A stretch of 59,722 nucleotides of DNA from NCBI GenBank assembly GCA_019136325.1, contig JAGVUJ010000213.1, positions 1-59,722 on the forward strand, in the 5' to 3' direction. Within the stretch, counting starts at the first letter, position 1. Every line of letters starts with the position of its first letter. Positions 15,862 through 25,623 of the stretch are shown here, piece by piece. Source of the DNA: Deltaproteobacteria bacterium. Lineage in GTDB: Bacteria; Desulfobacterota; Syntrophia; Syntrophales; Smithellaceae. The notes under the pieces are model-generated. The model did no database searches and was not told the DNA's origin. It saw nothing but the letters and a program-made list of their open reading frames with translations. Both the position numbers and the translations under genes were made by a program.

Positions 15862-16782
15862 TTAATCCAGAAGGGCTTTCGAAAAATTAGCGCTTTCGAA
15901 AACGCGCAAGTCATCCAGCCCCTCGCCGACGCCTATGTACCGCACGGGAAGATCCAGCTCGCTGGCAATTCTCACCACCACGCCTCCTTTGGAGGTGCCA
16001 TCCAGCTTCGTCAAAACAATGCCGGTTGCTCCGATTTCTTCTTTAAAGGTTTTGGCCTGAGCAACGGCATTCTGGCCGGTGGTTGCATCGAGAATCAACA
16101 GGATTTCCGGTGACAATTCCGGCAGTTCTTTGTTGATGATTCTTTTAACTTTTTTCAGTTCTTCCATCAAATTGATTCGGGTGTGCAGCCGTCCCGCCGT
16201 ATCCACGATAACAACGCCGGAGAAACCGGATTTGATTTTGGACATGGCGTCAAAAACCACCGCCGCCGGATCAGCATTGGTTTTGTGCTTGATGACGGGA
16301 GCGCCCACACGCGCACCCCAGACTTCAAGCTGTTCAACCGCCGCCGCCCGGAACGTATCCGCCGCAACCAGCATGATTTCGTGTCCCTCACTCCTGATCA
16401 TGTTGGCCAGTTTACCGATCGTTGTTGTTTTACCGCTGCCGTTAACCCCGATGGTCATGATCACAAAGGGCTTATTGCGTGGAATCACCAGCGGTTTCTC
16501 CATCTTTTTCAGGATGGACGTCATGTGCTCCTGCAAGACCTTCTTGATTTCCTGAGCATTGTTCAACTCGTTCCGGCTGACACGCTGCTTGACGTCGTCA
16601 ATCAGATCATATGTAAACTGCGGCCCCATATCAGCCGAAATCAGAATTTCTTCCAGTTCTTCAAAAAGTTCCTTGTCCAGGACCCTCTTGCCGAACACAA
16701 GATTATCCAGATTTTTAGTCAGGACTGTTCTGGTCTTTGTCAGTCCCGTCTTCAATTTTTCAAAAAAACTCATGATGGCCAT
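15862..16782 (-). CDS. ftsY: signal recognition particle receptor FtsY
   Basis: A 306-residue SRP-type GTPase consisting of the NG domains with only a very short acidic/A region. G-motifs are TIGVNGSGKTTTIGKLA, AADTFRAAAVEQLEVW, DTAGRLH, TKLDGTSKGG and YIGVGEGLDDLRVF. FtsY docks ribosome-SRP complexes to SecYEG at the inner membrane. I chose the ATG at 16782 (MAIMSFFEKLKTGLTKTR) because AAAGG lies 7 bases upstream; a TTG at 16803 would add seven residues. Downstream of smc by 77 bases, a common deltaproteobacterial pairing. Confidence 0.95.
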   Translation of the reverse strand: MAIMSFFEKLKTGLTKTRTVLTKNLDNLVFGKRVLDKELFEELEEILISADMGPQFTYDLIDDVKQRVSRNELNNAQEIKKVLQEHMTSILKKMEKPLVIPRNKPFVIMTIGVNGSGKTTTIGKLANMIRSEGHEIMLVAADTFRAAAVEQLEVWGARVGAPVIKHKTNADPAAVVFDAMSKIKSGFSGVVIVDTAGRLHTRINLMEELKKVKRIINKELPELSPEILLILDATTGQNAVAQAKTFKEEIGATGIVLTKLDGTSKGGVVVRIASELDLPVRYIGVGEGLDDLRVFESANFSKALLD

Positions 16783-16859
16783 ACATACACCTTTCTTCTG
16801 CAATGATTAGTTCATAACTACTTTTTATAAAGAAGTAAAGAAATGGATTTGAAGGTTGG

Positions 16860-19800
16860 CTAGTTGAGATTGACGGAGACCAGAGTAGATATCCCCTGTT
16901 TTTGCATGGTCACGCCAAAGAGCGTATCGGCCACTTCCATCGTGCTCTTGTTGTGTGTAATCATCACAACCTGAGAGTTCCCGGCCACATCTTTAATCAA
17001 CCGGTTAAACAGATTGGTGTTGGCATCATCCAGGGCGGCATCAACTTCGTCCAGCACCAGAAACGGCGACGGACGATATTTTAAAATAGCGAAAATCAGA
17101 GCAACGGCCACCAGTGATTTTTCACCGCCGGAAAGCAGATTTACGTTTTGTTTTCTCTTGCCGGGCACCTGAATATCGATATCCACGCCTGTTTCCAGCA
17201 GATCGTTTTCATCCGTCAGAATCAGCTCGCCCCGTCCGCCGGGGAAAATCTGCGCGAATACCTCTTTGAAGCAGGCATTGACGGCTTCAAAGGTTTCGGC
17301 AAATCTGGCACGGGAAATTTTATTAATCCGCGCGATGGTTCGCTGCAAAACATTGAGGGAGGAATTCAAATCCGCTATCTGGGTTGACAGGAAGTTATAG
17401 CGTTTGTCCAGTTCTTCATATTCATTCAGGGCAAGCAGATTTACCTCGCCAAAATTGTCGATCACCTGTTTGTTTTTTTCCAGCAGAGCCGTCAGTTCGG
17501 CAAGTTTTTCTTCCGAGACTTTTTCAAAATCCGGAGCTGCACCTGCCAGATCAATTTCATATTTTTCAGCCACGCCCCTGCGCAGGTTTTCCCTGTTCAG
17601 AGCCGTTTCACGGCACTGGATTTCCATTTCATTGATTTGCTGACGCAAAGCATCAATGCTCTTTTTGATTTCCCTGATTTCGCCTTCTTTGATTTTCAGC
17701 TGCGCATCTTCACGATTCTGTTCGGCTTTCTTTTCCGCCAGAAGCGTTTCCTGTGTTGCAAAACTGCCGTACAAATCTTTCAGCAGAGCCTGCTCGTTTT
17801 CAATGGTTTGTGTTAATTCCGCAACCTGTTTCTCGCAGAGAATGATTTCTTCTGCTTTGGATTTATTTTCATTCTCCATGGCGATGATATGATCCTGCAA
17901 CCTTGATATCGTCCGTAAATCAGCTTCCTTTTTCTCTTCCAGAGAAGCGATCTCAATCTTTCTGGCCGTTAAATATCTTTCCTGTTCGTCAATCTGAGCC
18001 CGGGACTGTTCTTTTTGAACGTTTAAACCGGCAATGATCTCATTAACCTGTTTTTCTTCATCATCCTTCCGCAACACGTCGGTGCTGAATGCGCGAAGCT
18101 TTTCCTCTGCTTCTGATTTTTCCGTATTCAGATTCTGTCTGTTGAATTCCAGAACCGCAACGCGCTGCTTTAAGCGGTTGATCTCATCTCCATAACGTTC
18201 ATGATCTTTTTTTCTTCCGTTGACGGCAATTTCCAGGGCATGGATTTCTGTTTTGATCTGAGAAGCTTCCTCTTCCCAGCGGGAAATTGCGGCGAGGAGA
18301 TCCATTTTTTGATTTGTTTTGATCTCCAGTTCAACGATCAGCTTCGACACGTCGTCTTCCAGTTCACCGATCTCTCTTTTTGTCGCCAGCAGGCTCTTTT
18401 CCACCGCTGAAGAACTGCCGCCGGTCAACACACCGTGCGGGCTGATAATGTCTCCTTCCGGCGTAACAAACGTCCCATGGAAACCGTTTTTCTTCCAGAG
18501 GGAAATTCCAGTTTCAATCGTCGGCGTCAGCAGCACGTCTCCCAGCAAACAATCCACGATGGGTTGAAAATCATCACGGACATTCACTTTGTCCAGAAGG
18601 GGTTGTGCTTCGGTAAGATGCTCCTCACTGTAAGTTTTCACGCCATGATTTCTTAAATCGGCAGAGACAAAACTGCCTCGCCCCAACTGATAGCTTTTTA
18701 AATAATCAATTGCGCGCAGTCCGTCTTCCTGACTTTTCACCACCACGTATTGAAGTTTTTCTCCCAGCACGGCCTCCACGGCGGCTTCATACTCGCGAGG
18801 CACACTGATATGATCAGCAATGACTCCATAAAATTTATCATGATGATCTTTATTTTCAATGATTGTTTTGATTCCCTCATTGCTCCACTTGGACGCCTCT
18901 TGAAACTCTTTGAGCGAAATAAGCCGGGAAGACTTGACATGGGTGTCTTCCTTAATTTTCGCAACATCTTCTTCATTCAGCTGCAAGTCCGATTTGGCTC
19001 TCTCCAGTTCGGATAAAGCCTCCGTCATTTTGATCTCCAGTCTGGCCATTTCCGTTTCATCCGTCTTCAACGCTTCAACAATCGTTTCCAGTTTTCCAGA
19101 CACATCGGCCAGTTTTTTCTGATCTTCATCTAGCTCGTGTATTTCGCGTTCTTCCCGTTTTTTCAGGTCTTCGATGTTTTTGGTCAAACTGGAAATCATG
19201 TTGTGCAGCTTGGCTTTTTCCGTCACAATGTCGATAAACGAAATCTTTTTTTCTTCCAGACGGCTGCTCAATTCCCTATCGCTATTGCCAAGTTCCTGAA
19301 CCTTCTGCTGAATCTTTTCACGCTCGACTTTCAGAGCAGAGACTTTTTCTTCCGCCTCAGTCGACGTTTTCCGCAGATTTTCAATTTCTGCGCTTAAATC
19401 GGCTTTTCGGGTCTGCAGAGTCTGAATTTCCGCCAGATCTTTCTGTTTGCGTTCGGAAACATCGGTAATTTGGCGCTGAGCAAATTCGATGCTTTTTTCT
19501 TTGATGCTGATGGTGTTTTTAATCTCGTAGAGTTCCTGCTGAACCTTTGCCGTCAGTTCTTCATTTTCCAGAAGCTTCATTTTCATTTCATCCAGCGTTG
19601 ATTCTTTTGCTTCCAGATTAGCGTGGATAAGAGCTTCCTGATTCTGCAATTCCGTGCGTTGATTATTCAGCGCCGATTCCTTCTCGGTAAAATCCACATA
19701 GGCTTGCAGGGCCACGGTTGTTTCCGCCTCCCTGCTTTCCAGCTTGATGTTTTTATACTGTTCCGCTCGTTTTGCCTGCCGGGAAATGGTATTCAGCTGT

Positions 19801-20408
19801 GCTTTGACTTCCTTGATGATATCGTTGAGTCGCACCATGTTCTGCTTTGTCAGTTCCATTTTACGGACAGCGGCTTCCTTGCGACTCTTATACTTTGACA
19901 CACCGGCGGCGTCTTCGATATACAATCTTCTGTCTTCGGGCTTGGCTTCGACAAGGTTTGTAACATGTCCCTGTTCAACAAGAGAATAGGTTCGGGCGCC
20001 GACACCGGTGCCCATGAAGAATTCCTTGACATCGAGAAGACGGCAGGGAGCTTTATTAATATAGTATTCACTCTCGCCGTCCAGAACAACCCGGCGCGAA
20101 ATGGATATTTCGTTCAATTCAGAATACGCTCCGGGAAAACTCTGACCGTTGGCGAACAACGTCATCGTCACTTCCGCCATGCTTACCGGCGCGGAATCCT
20201 GGCTTCCGTTGAAAACAACGTCATCCATTTTTTTCCCGCGCAGAGCCTTGACTCTTTGCTCTCCCATCACCCAGCGAATGGCATCAACAATATTAGATTT
20301 ACCGCAACCATTGGGGCCGACAATTCCTGTAACTCCATGGGAGAAATCAAGGATAACCCTGTCGCGAAATGACTTAAAACCCGATATTTCCAAACTTTTC
20401 AGATTCAT
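16860..20408 (-). CDS. smc: chromosome segregation protein SMC
   Basis: A complete 1182-residue SMC ATPase. The N-terminal head has Walker A GPNGCGKSNIVDAIRW (about 31-46); two long coiled coils (about 170-500 and 670-1010) flank a hinge (about 515-660, FYGVIADHISVPREYEAAV and GGSSS); the C-terminal head has the signature LSGGEKSLVAVALIF and Walker B FLVLDEVDAALDD, with MITHNKSTM as the D/H region. It dimerises at the hinge and, with ScpA and ScpB, compacts the chromosome. The ribosome-binding site is poor. A good sigma-70 promoter lies about 40 bases upstream, so smc starts the smc-ftsY-phosphatase unit. Confidence 0.98.
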   Translation of the reverse strand: MNLKSLEISGFKSFRDRVILDFSHGVTGIVGPNGCGKSNIVDAIRWVMGEQRVKALRGKKMDDVVFNGSQDSAPVSMAEVTMTLFANGQSFPGAYSELNEISISRRVVLDGESEYYINKAPCRLLDVKEFFMGTGVGARTYSLVEQGHVTNLVEAKPEDRRLYIEDAAGVSKYKSRKEAAVRKMELTKQNMVRLNDIIKEVKAQLNTISRQAKRAEQYKNIKLESREAETTVALQAYVDFTEKESALNNQRTELQNQEALIHANLEAKESTLDEMKMKLLENEELTAKVQQELYEIKNTISIKEKSIEFAQRQITDVSERKQKDLAEIQTLQTRKADLSAEIENLRKTSTEAEEKVSALKVEREKIQQKVQELGNSDRELSSRLEEKKISFIDIVTEKAKLHNMISSLTKNIEDLKKREEREIHELDEDQKKLADVSGKLETIVEALKTDETEMARLEIKMTEALSELERAKSDLQLNEEDVAKIKEDTHVKSSRLISLKEFQEASKWSNEGIKTIIENKDHHDKFYGVIADHISVPREYEAAVEAVLGEKLQYVVVKSQEDGLRAIDYLKSYQLGRGSFVSADLRNHGVKTYSEEHLTEAQPLLDKVNVRDDFQPIVDCLLGDVLLTPTIETGISLWKKNGFHGTFVTPEGDIISPHGVLTGGSSSAVEKSLLATKREIGELEDDVSKLIVELEIKTNQKMDLLAAISRWEEEASQIKTEIHALEIAVNGRKKDHERYGDEINRLKQRVAVLEFNRQNLNTEKSEAEEKLRAFSTDVLRKDDEEKQVNEIIAGLNVQKEQSRAQIDEQERYLTARKIEIASLEEKKEADLRTISRLQDHIIAMENENKSKAEEIILCEKQVAELTQTIENEQALLKDLYGSFATQETLLAEKKAEQNREDAQLKIKEGEIREIKKSIDALRQQINEMEIQCRETALNRENLRRGVAEKYEIDLAGAAPDFEKVSEEKLAELTALLEKNKQVIDNFGEVNLLALNEYEELDKRYNFLSTQIADLNSSLNVLQRTIARINKISRARFAETFEAVNACFKEVFAQIFPGGRGELILTDENDLLETGVDIDIQVPGKRKQNVNLLSGGEKSLVAVALIFAILKYRPSPFLVLDEVDAALDDANTNLFNRLIKDVAGNSQVVMITHNKSTMEVADTLFGVTMQKQGISTLVSVNLN

Positions 20409-20446
20409 AAAAAAACAGCTTTATTAAATTGTTCAAAATTTGTGGA

Positions 20447-20475
20447 ATTTTAGCAAAAGAATATGCCTTTGTAAA
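20447..20475 (-). promoter_or_regulatory. promoter of smc
   Basis: Minus strand TTTACA (20475-20470), 17-base spacer, TAAAAT (20452-20447); 5/6 matches in each box. It lies 39 bases before the smc ATG and is separated from the CBS gene by a terminator. A 7-bp hairpin (TGTGGTT / AACCACA) lies just upstream at about 20491-20516. Confidence 0.6.
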
Positions 20476-20602
20476 GGGAAAATACAACAAAATGTGGTTT
20501 TGCTACGGACGAACCACAATATGTAGTGATTTGATTTGTTTAGCTTTTTAATAAACTCTCCAATTATCTTGTTTTTAGAGTGAAAAATAACCCCGAATGA
20601 AT

Positions 20603-20636
20603 AAAAAGGCAGGGTTTTCACCACCCCCTGCCTTGA
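20603..20636 (-). terminator. rho-independent terminator after the CBS-domain gene
   Basis: A 9-bp stem, AAGGCAGGG/CCCTGCCTT, with a run of T on the minus-strand side (CCTGCCTTTTTATTC). It lies 42 bases after the CBS gene stop codon and would end that transcript before the smc promoter. Confidence 0.8.
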
Positions 20637-20677
20637 AAAACCATAAAACAACTCAAGCTATTGAAGTAATTAACAAA

Positions 20678-21124
20678 TCAATATTTTCCGGCAATATAGT
20701 TACTTAACTGATTAATAAGCACATCCTTTTCGGAAATTGCCGATTTAACCGCATCGCCGATGGAAATAATACCCATGAACTTGGAACCATCAAAAACCGG
20801 AACATGTCTGATATGCTTGCCCGTCATTAATACCATGCAATCTTCGACGGATGTATCCGGTTTCACTGTATACATCTTGTTAAAAGGTGTCATGATTTCC
20901 TTGACCAGTGTTTTAGGAGACGTTTTACCTTTCAGGACAATTTTTCTGGCGTAATCGCGTTCAGTAATTATGCCGGCGACTTTACCTTTCTTATCAACAA
21001 CCATCAATGCCCCGATTTCCTTATCGGCCATGATCTTAAGGGCGTCAAATACTGTAGCGTCCGGAATAATCGTCCACAGTTGCTTCGGTTTGCTTTTTAA
21101 AATGTCGCTCACTCTCTGCATCAT
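20678..21124 (-). CDS. CBS-domain pair protein
   Basis: A 148-residue protein made of two CBS motifs: one from about 8-65 (TVFDALKIMADKEIGALMVVD, GIITERDYARK) and one from about 75-135 (SVEDCMVLMTGKHIRHVPVFD, GIISIGDAVK). Such stand-alone pairs bind adenosyl ligands such as AMP, ATP or SAM and regulate a partner; which partner is not evident. I start at the ATG at 21124 (MMQRVSDILKSKPK) because AGGAGG lies 5 bases before it, 8 before the second ATG; an upstream open stretch to 21265 has no signal and odd composition. It has its own promoter and terminator, so it is probably monocistronic. Confidence 0.9.
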   Translation of the reverse strand: MMQRVSDILKSKPKQLWTIIPDATVFDALKIMADKEIGALMVVDKKGKVAGIITERDYARKIVLKGKTSPKTLVKEIMTPFNKMYTVKPDTSVEDCMVLMTGKHIRHVPVFDGSKFMGIISIGDAVKSAISEKDVLINQLSNYIAGKY

Positions 21125-21170
21125 CAACACCTCCTGATAAATTCGATTTATTTGTCCGTGCTTGAAAATT

Positions 21171-21199
21171 ATTTTAAAAGAAAAATAAAAATATGGCAA
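21171..21199 (-). promoter_or_regulatory. promoter of the CBS-domain gene
   Basis: Minus strand TTGCCA (21199-21194), 17-base T-rich spacer, TAAAAT (21176-21171). Each box has 5/6 matches. It lies about 47 bases before the chosen start codon and in the gap after the flavoenzyme stop codon. Confidence 0.6.
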
Positions 21200-21268
21200 G
21201 CATTTAATCCGTTCCGGATCTCTCTGACACTTCAAGGAACAGCGTGCCCATCTTATTTTTGACATCGG

Positions 21269-23197
21269 CTATAATTCTATCCCTGCTTGATGGCCTTCAT
21301 GAATGGCTTCCAAAATGCGTCGCGGACCGCGGGCATCCCCTACGATCCGGTAAGGAACAGCCAATTCTTTGAGCACATCCTCCAGCGTATTTTCCGATTT
21401 CGCACCCATGGCGGTCACAATCAGGGAGACTTTCTCCTCGCTTTGTTGATCTGCTTGTATATACCGCACGATGTTGTCTTCAATCCTCAGGATCCGGGCG
21501 CCGAATAACAATCTTCCTCCGCCGTCTTTGATGCGTTTGTGCAACCAGTATCCATGTGCGGAAAATTTGTTCACCGGCGGAGTGGTCTGCATTTCCAGCA
21601 CCGTCACGGCGATGCCGTTAGCCAGCAGGTAATCTGCGGTTTCCATCCCGACGTATCCGGCTCCCAGAACAACAGCCGGACTGACAAGTTTTATTTTTCC
21701 GGTGAGGACATCACGCGCATCAGCGACGGTCTTGGAATCCATGCCGGGGATGGAAGCGGTAACAGGATAGGCGCCGCAGGCAATGATCACGGCGTCCGGT
21801 TTCCGTTGTCGGATCTCATCGGCCCTGACAACATGTTGACAATGAACACGAACGGAAGAGTTTTCCAGACGGCGCAAAGACCACTTCACCCAGTCGAGGA
21901 AAACAGCTTTGTGCGGCGGACGACTGGCCGACAACAATTGCCCTCCGGGCTCGTCCTCTTTTTCGAATATTTCCACGTTATGCCCCCGCGCAATCAGCGC
22001 CATGGCGGCGGAAAGTCCCGCCGGACCCGCGCCGATCACCCATACGTTTTTCGGTTTATCGGCCGGCGAAACGGGGCCTTTATATTCGCGTCCGCATTCG
22101 GGATTAAAACTGCATGTCGTGGATTTCATCTCAAAGCTCAGGCGTTCGATGCACCCCTGATTACAGGCTGTGCAGCGACGGATATCTTCCAGAGCGCCGG
22201 TACGGGCTTTTTCAATGAAATCCGGATCCGTCAAATGCTGACGTCCGAAACTGATCAGGTCGGCGTCTCCCCGGGCGATGGCCTGATCGGCGATTTCCGG
22301 ATCACTGATCCGACCCATGCCAATTATCGGGACGCTCACCACCTCTTTAAGCGCACGAGCCCGGAACAGATTGAATCCGGCATCGGTATCCATGGACGCG
22401 ATGGACAGACCGCCCGGCGTGGAATAAACACCCACGGAACAATGGATGGCATCAACGCCCGCGGCAACCATCCGGGGAGCAAATCTGCGCATCAAAGAAA
22501 GATCGTAGCCGCCGCGAACCATTTCATCCGCCGATACGCGGATCCAGACGGGAAAATCATGTCCTACAACACTGCGCACCGCTGAGATGACTTCCAAAAT
22601 GAAGCGCATGCGGTTCTCCTCGCTTCCGCCGTATTCATCTTCCCGTTTGTTGGAAAAAGGAGAAAGAAACTGATTCAGCAGATAGCCGTGCGCGCCGTGA
22701 AGTTCCACGGCATCGAATCCGGCCTGACGGGCGCGTCCGGCCGCCTGAGCAAAAGCGTGGACAATTTCAGCAATGCGCTCCGGAGACATTGCCTCACACG
22801 GCTGACCCAGCACGGCGCTGGGGATCACCGAGGGCGCTTCGGGTTTTTTGCCGAGCACGGCTTCAAACGTTTCACGGCCGGCATGGTGCAGTTGCAACGC
22901 GGCTTTGGCGCCGTGACGATGCAACGCGGCCGGAATACGCGACAGCGCCGGAATAAAATCATCTTTCCAGACGCCGATTTCATTGGGGAATCCTTTGCCG
23001 CGCGGATCCACCGCGCAGACTTCGGTAATAATCAGCCCCGTTCCGCCCTGTGCTCTGCGCTCCAGATAAGCCAGCAAGCGTTCGCTGACCGTGCTGTCGG
23101 CATTGCCGTAACCGGTCGCCATGGGCGGCATCACCGCCCTGTTCTTCAGGGTCATTCCATTGAGAGTCAATGGTGAAAAAAGATGTTCAAACCGCAT
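21269..23197 (-). CDS. NADH:flavin oxidoreductase / 2-enoate (2,4-dienoyl-CoA) reductase family, FMN-FeS-FAD
   Basis: A 642-residue multi-domain flavoenzyme. An N-terminal old-yellow-enzyme TIM barrel (about 1-330; FSPLTLNGMTLKNRAVMPPM, ELHGAHGYLLNQFLSP) binds FMN. A C-x2-C-x3-C-x11-C site (CTACNQGCIERL, then C in STTCSF) carries a 4Fe-4S cluster. The C-terminal half has a dinucleotide fold GAGPAGLSAAMALIARGHNVEIFE for FAD and a second one (VVLGAGYVGMETADYL) for NAD(P)H. Relatives reduce 2-enoates, 2,4-dienoyl-CoA, or demethylate trimethylamine; the substrate here is unknown. The start at 23197 (MRFEHLFSPL) is set by AAGGAGG 6 bases upstream. Probably supports unsaturated acyl metabolism in an anaerobe (inference). 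Confidence 0.93.
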   Translation of the reverse strand: MRFEHLFSPLTLNGMTLKNRAVMPPMATGYGNADSTVSERLLAYLERRAQGGTGLIITEVCAVDPRGKGFPNEIGVWKDDFIPALSRIPAALHRHGAKAALQLHHAGRETFEAVLGKKPEAPSVIPSAVLGQPCEAMSPERIAEIVHAFAQAAGRARQAGFDAVELHGAHGYLLNQFLSPFSNKREDEYGGSEENRMRFILEVISAVRSVVGHDFPVWIRVSADEMVRGGYDLSLMRRFAPRMVAAGVDAIHCSVGVYSTPGGLSIASMDTDAGFNLFRARALKEVVSVPIIGMGRISDPEIADQAIARGDADLISFGRQHLTDPDFIEKARTGALEDIRRCTACNQGCIERLSFEMKSTTCSFNPECGREYKGPVSPADKPKNVWVIGAGPAGLSAAMALIARGHNVEIFEKEDEPGGQLLSASRPPHKAVFLDWVKWSLRRLENSSVRVHCQHVVRADEIRQRKPDAVIIACGAYPVTASIPGMDSKTVADARDVLTGKIKLVSPAVVLGAGYVGMETADYLLANGIAVTVLEMQTTPPVNKFSAHGYWLHKRIKDGGGRLLFGARILRIEDNIVRYIQADQQSEEKVSLIVTAMGAKSENTLEDVLKELAVPYRIVGDARGPRRILEAIHEGHQAGIEL

Positions 23198-23396
23198 TCG
23201 CGCCTCCTTGTGATCATGATGATGAATAATGTCCTTATAAAATCTCAAAAATGTCAAGACCGAATGTCTAGAAAACCCCGCATCCTTTTCCAGAAGGAAT
23301 GATCACGTTTGAAAACTTTTCTTTCGGACAAATAATGCGAACATGATCTGTTGATGAGGTTAAATATTTTTTCAAAAAAACGTTTGAAAAATGGAT

Positions 23397-24587
23397 TTAC
23401 ATAGCCGTGTGACGTTTGTAAACATCGGGGCGGAATTGCACCGCGCCGTCTTCATCCACCCAGGCCTTCATGTAAATAATATAAATGTCCAGCGGGTGGG
23501 GAACCGTCAGTTTCTGCGTCTTTTCACTGGAAATTGCCGTCTGCAAGGTTCTCTCGGAATCCATGGGAGTGCCCTTCAGGAGGTAAGCGGCAAGTTCCAG
23601 AGGTCTTGCCAGTCTAATGCAACCGGAGCTGAATGCGCGAATATCCTTATGAAACAACGACTGCCCCGGTGTGCCATGCAGGTAAATATCGTAGGGATTG
23701 GGAAGCAGGAATTTAACGCGGCCGAGAGCATTGGCCGGACCGGAATCCTGGCGGAAACGATAGGTAAGCTTTTCCGGAGACAAATTTTCCCAGTCAATCG
23801 TATCGGGATCAATTTCCTCATTGGTTTTTAAATCCTTCAATATCCGGAATTTCGAATCTTTCAGATGATTCGGATCTTTTTTAACCCTGGGGATGAGGTC
23901 TTCCGCAGCGATGATCTGCGGAACCGTCCAGTTCGGATTGATGACCAGAGCGTGAATGCGGCTGTGAAAAACGGGAGTTTGCCGGGCCGGCGTTCCGACA
24001 ATCACCGGCATGGAAAACAGGAGATTATGACCGTCAAAAAGGCTGAGGGTGAAATCGGGAATATTCACCACAATATGACGGCTTTCTCCAAGAGGTTTCA
24101 ACGACCGGCAGCCCTGAATGCTTTCGTCAAGTTGTCGGATGCGTTCGCCGACAGACACATTAAGCTCCTGAAGCGTTTTCCCACCGACACGACCATCCGC
24201 CGTCAGACCATGATGACGCTGGAATCGCTGAACAGCCTTCCTGAGTTTCCTGTCAAAAAGATAAGAGTTGCTTTTCGCCGAATTCAACTCGCCGCTTGCC
24301 GTCAAGCGTTGTCTGATCAAAGGAATCCGTTTGTCTTCGCCACCTTCGCCGAGTGTAGGACCGGACGGAATTTGCGGCCAGCCTCCCTTCACGGCTATCT
24401 GCTGATAATCGGCAAGAGCTTCTTCCAAAGCGGACAACCGGCAGAGATTCCCTCTCATCGGGATGCTTTCATTCATACCGGTTATATTTTTAACGCCCCG
24501 GGTCAGCGCACAACCCCACAGGGAGGCAACCAGCAACACGATCATGGCCGTGTGCCTGGCTATGATTTTTGCACGATGAGTGTCCAT
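23397..24587 (-). CDS. L,D-transpeptidase, YcbB/LdtD-like, with peptidoglycan-binding domain
   Basis: A 396-residue envelope protein. The N-terminus has a lipoprotein-type signal (MIVLLVASLWGCAL), then a peptidoglycan-binding-1 helix bundle (LRKAVQRFQRHHGLTADGR, GGKTLQELN) at about 160-200, then a YkuD domain with the catalytic motif HGTPGQSLFHKD...SSGCIRLARP near 320-350. Such enzymes make 3-3 crosslinks or anchor proteins to peptidoglycan. I start at the ATG at 24587 (MDTHRAKIIARH), preceded by AAGGTAAG; a TTG at 24623 would add twelve residues before the signal. It is followed by the flavoenzyme and preceded by the RlpA gene, both on the same strand. Confidence 0.9.
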   Translation of the reverse strand: MDTHRAKIIARHTAMIVLLVASLWGCALTRGVKNITGMNESIPMRGNLCRLSALEEALADYQQIAVKGGWPQIPSGPTLGEGGEDKRIPLIRQRLTASGELNSAKSNSYLFDRKLRKAVQRFQRHHGLTADGRVGGKTLQELNVSVGERIRQLDESIQGCRSLKPLGESRHIVVNIPDFTLSLFDGHNLLFSMPVIVGTPARQTPVFHSRIHALVINPNWTVPQIIAAEDLIPRVKKDPNHLKDSKFRILKDLKTNEEIDPDTIDWENLSPEKLTYRFRQDSGPANALGRVKFLLPNPYDIYLHGTPGQSLFHKDIRAFSSGCIRLARPLELAAYLLKGTPMDSERTLQTAISSEKTQKLTVPHPLDIYIIYMKAWVDEDGAVQFRPDVYKRHTAM

Positions 24588-24687
24588 ATTTTTTCTTACC
24601 TTGAAAAACTGGCGATTTTTCAATTGAACAGCAGCACCTTTTCCTGTTCGGATTGATGACTTCTTATCGTGATAAAACTGATGACGG

Positions 24688-25446
24688 TTACGATCTGTGC
24701 GGCAATATCATCACACTGTATCCTTCTTCTGCGATGCGTGCGGCTATCGCCAGAGCCTCGGCCCTTTTCCTGAATTTACCCACTCTGACTCTGTAATGCG
24801 TTTCATGCTCCTCGGTCGCGCAGCTTATGTAAACATCTTTATAATTTATATCCAGTTGATCTTTCAATTCTCTGGCCATCTTCTTATCCGGGAAGGAACC
24901 GACCTGGATGGTCAAGCATTTTGCATTTTTGAGCTTGCCGTATTCCACGTATCGGGCATAAGCATAGTCTCTGCCCAACACCTCGACCTGGACGGGACCG
25001 ACACCCTGCTCCACAAAATCCAGCCTTTTGGCCGTCCCATAGGAAAGATCCAGTTTCCTGAACCAGTAATAAGGTCCTCGGTCATTGATCAGACACACCG
25101 TATCCTTGCCATTGGCAAGATTGGTCACCCGGATAATTGTCCCGAAAGGATATTTTTTATGCGCACAGGTAAGATCATACATGTCATATGCATCACCGGA
25201 TGCCGTCAACTTTTTATGAAAATACTCACCGTACCATGATGCTTTGCATACTTTCGTTTCCCCCACAATTAAATTGAGGTCTGTCCAGTTTCTTTCATGA
25301 TAAGAATAGCATCCAGCCAGGAATAAAATCGTCATACACAGCGTTAGAATTGATACGCCACGACGGCGGGATCGAACCGCGATCCCAATCAAACCATTGT
25401 TGACAAACCCGCGGGCCGGTATTTTATTTTTTTTCGTTTCAACCAT
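24688..25446 (-). CDS. rlpA: RlpA-like lytic transglycosylase lipoprotein with SPOR domain
   Basis: A 252-residue protein. A lipobox is present (ILTLCMTILFLAGC). The double-psi beta-barrel RlpA domain follows (ASWYGEYFHKKLTASGD, YDLTCAHKKYPFGTIIRVTN, INDRGPYYWFRKLDLSYGTA), about residues 60-155. A C-terminal SPOR domain (LTIQVGSFPDKKMARELKDQ to YSVMILPHRS, about 175-252) binds denuded septal glycan. RlpA acts at the division septum. The start at 25446 (MVETKKNKIPARG) is set by GAGGAAG 5 bases upstream. The long basic stretch before the signal is unusual for a lipoprotein; the Met within CMTILFLAGC is not supported by a ribosome site. Confidence 0.88.
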   Translation of the reverse strand: MVETKKNKIPARGFVNNGLIGIAVRSRRRGVSILTLCMTILFLAGCYSYHERNWTDLNLIVGETKVCKASWYGEYFHKKLTASGDAYDMYDLTCAHKKYPFGTIIRVTNLANGKDTVCLINDRGPYYWFRKLDLSYGTAKRLDFVEQGVGPVQVEVLGRDYAYARYVEYGKLKNAKCLTIQVGSFPDKKMARELKDQLDINYKDVYISCATEEHETHYRVRVGKFRKRAEALAIAARIAEEGYSVMILPHRS

Positions 25447-25623
25447 AAAAACTTCCTCTCCTGTTTTCGGATACTGAATTTTCCGCTTTTTATGCAGGAT
25501 TTCAGATTTTAAGAAATGTTTGTTTTTTATCACATATCCGATCAGAGTTCAGTAATTTTTGTTTATTCGGAATCGAACCTTGCTGCGGAGGCCCGCGTTG
25601 AGGAAAAACATGAAATACGTAAT

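Noticed and set aside
21539..22585. A 348-codon open frame on the plus strand opposite the flavoenzyme gene
   Set aside because: It is antisense to a clearly recognisable FMN-FeS-FAD enzyme, matches no family and mirrors the GC pattern of the real codons. Similar long antisense frames at 9253-10020, 33097-33813, 23865-24656 and 36992-37681 were rejected for the same reason.
23198..23396. Promoter with TTGACA before the flavoenzyme gene
   Set aside because: TTGACA is present near 23250, but no acceptable -10 box lies at 16-18 bases, so it was not listed as a feature.
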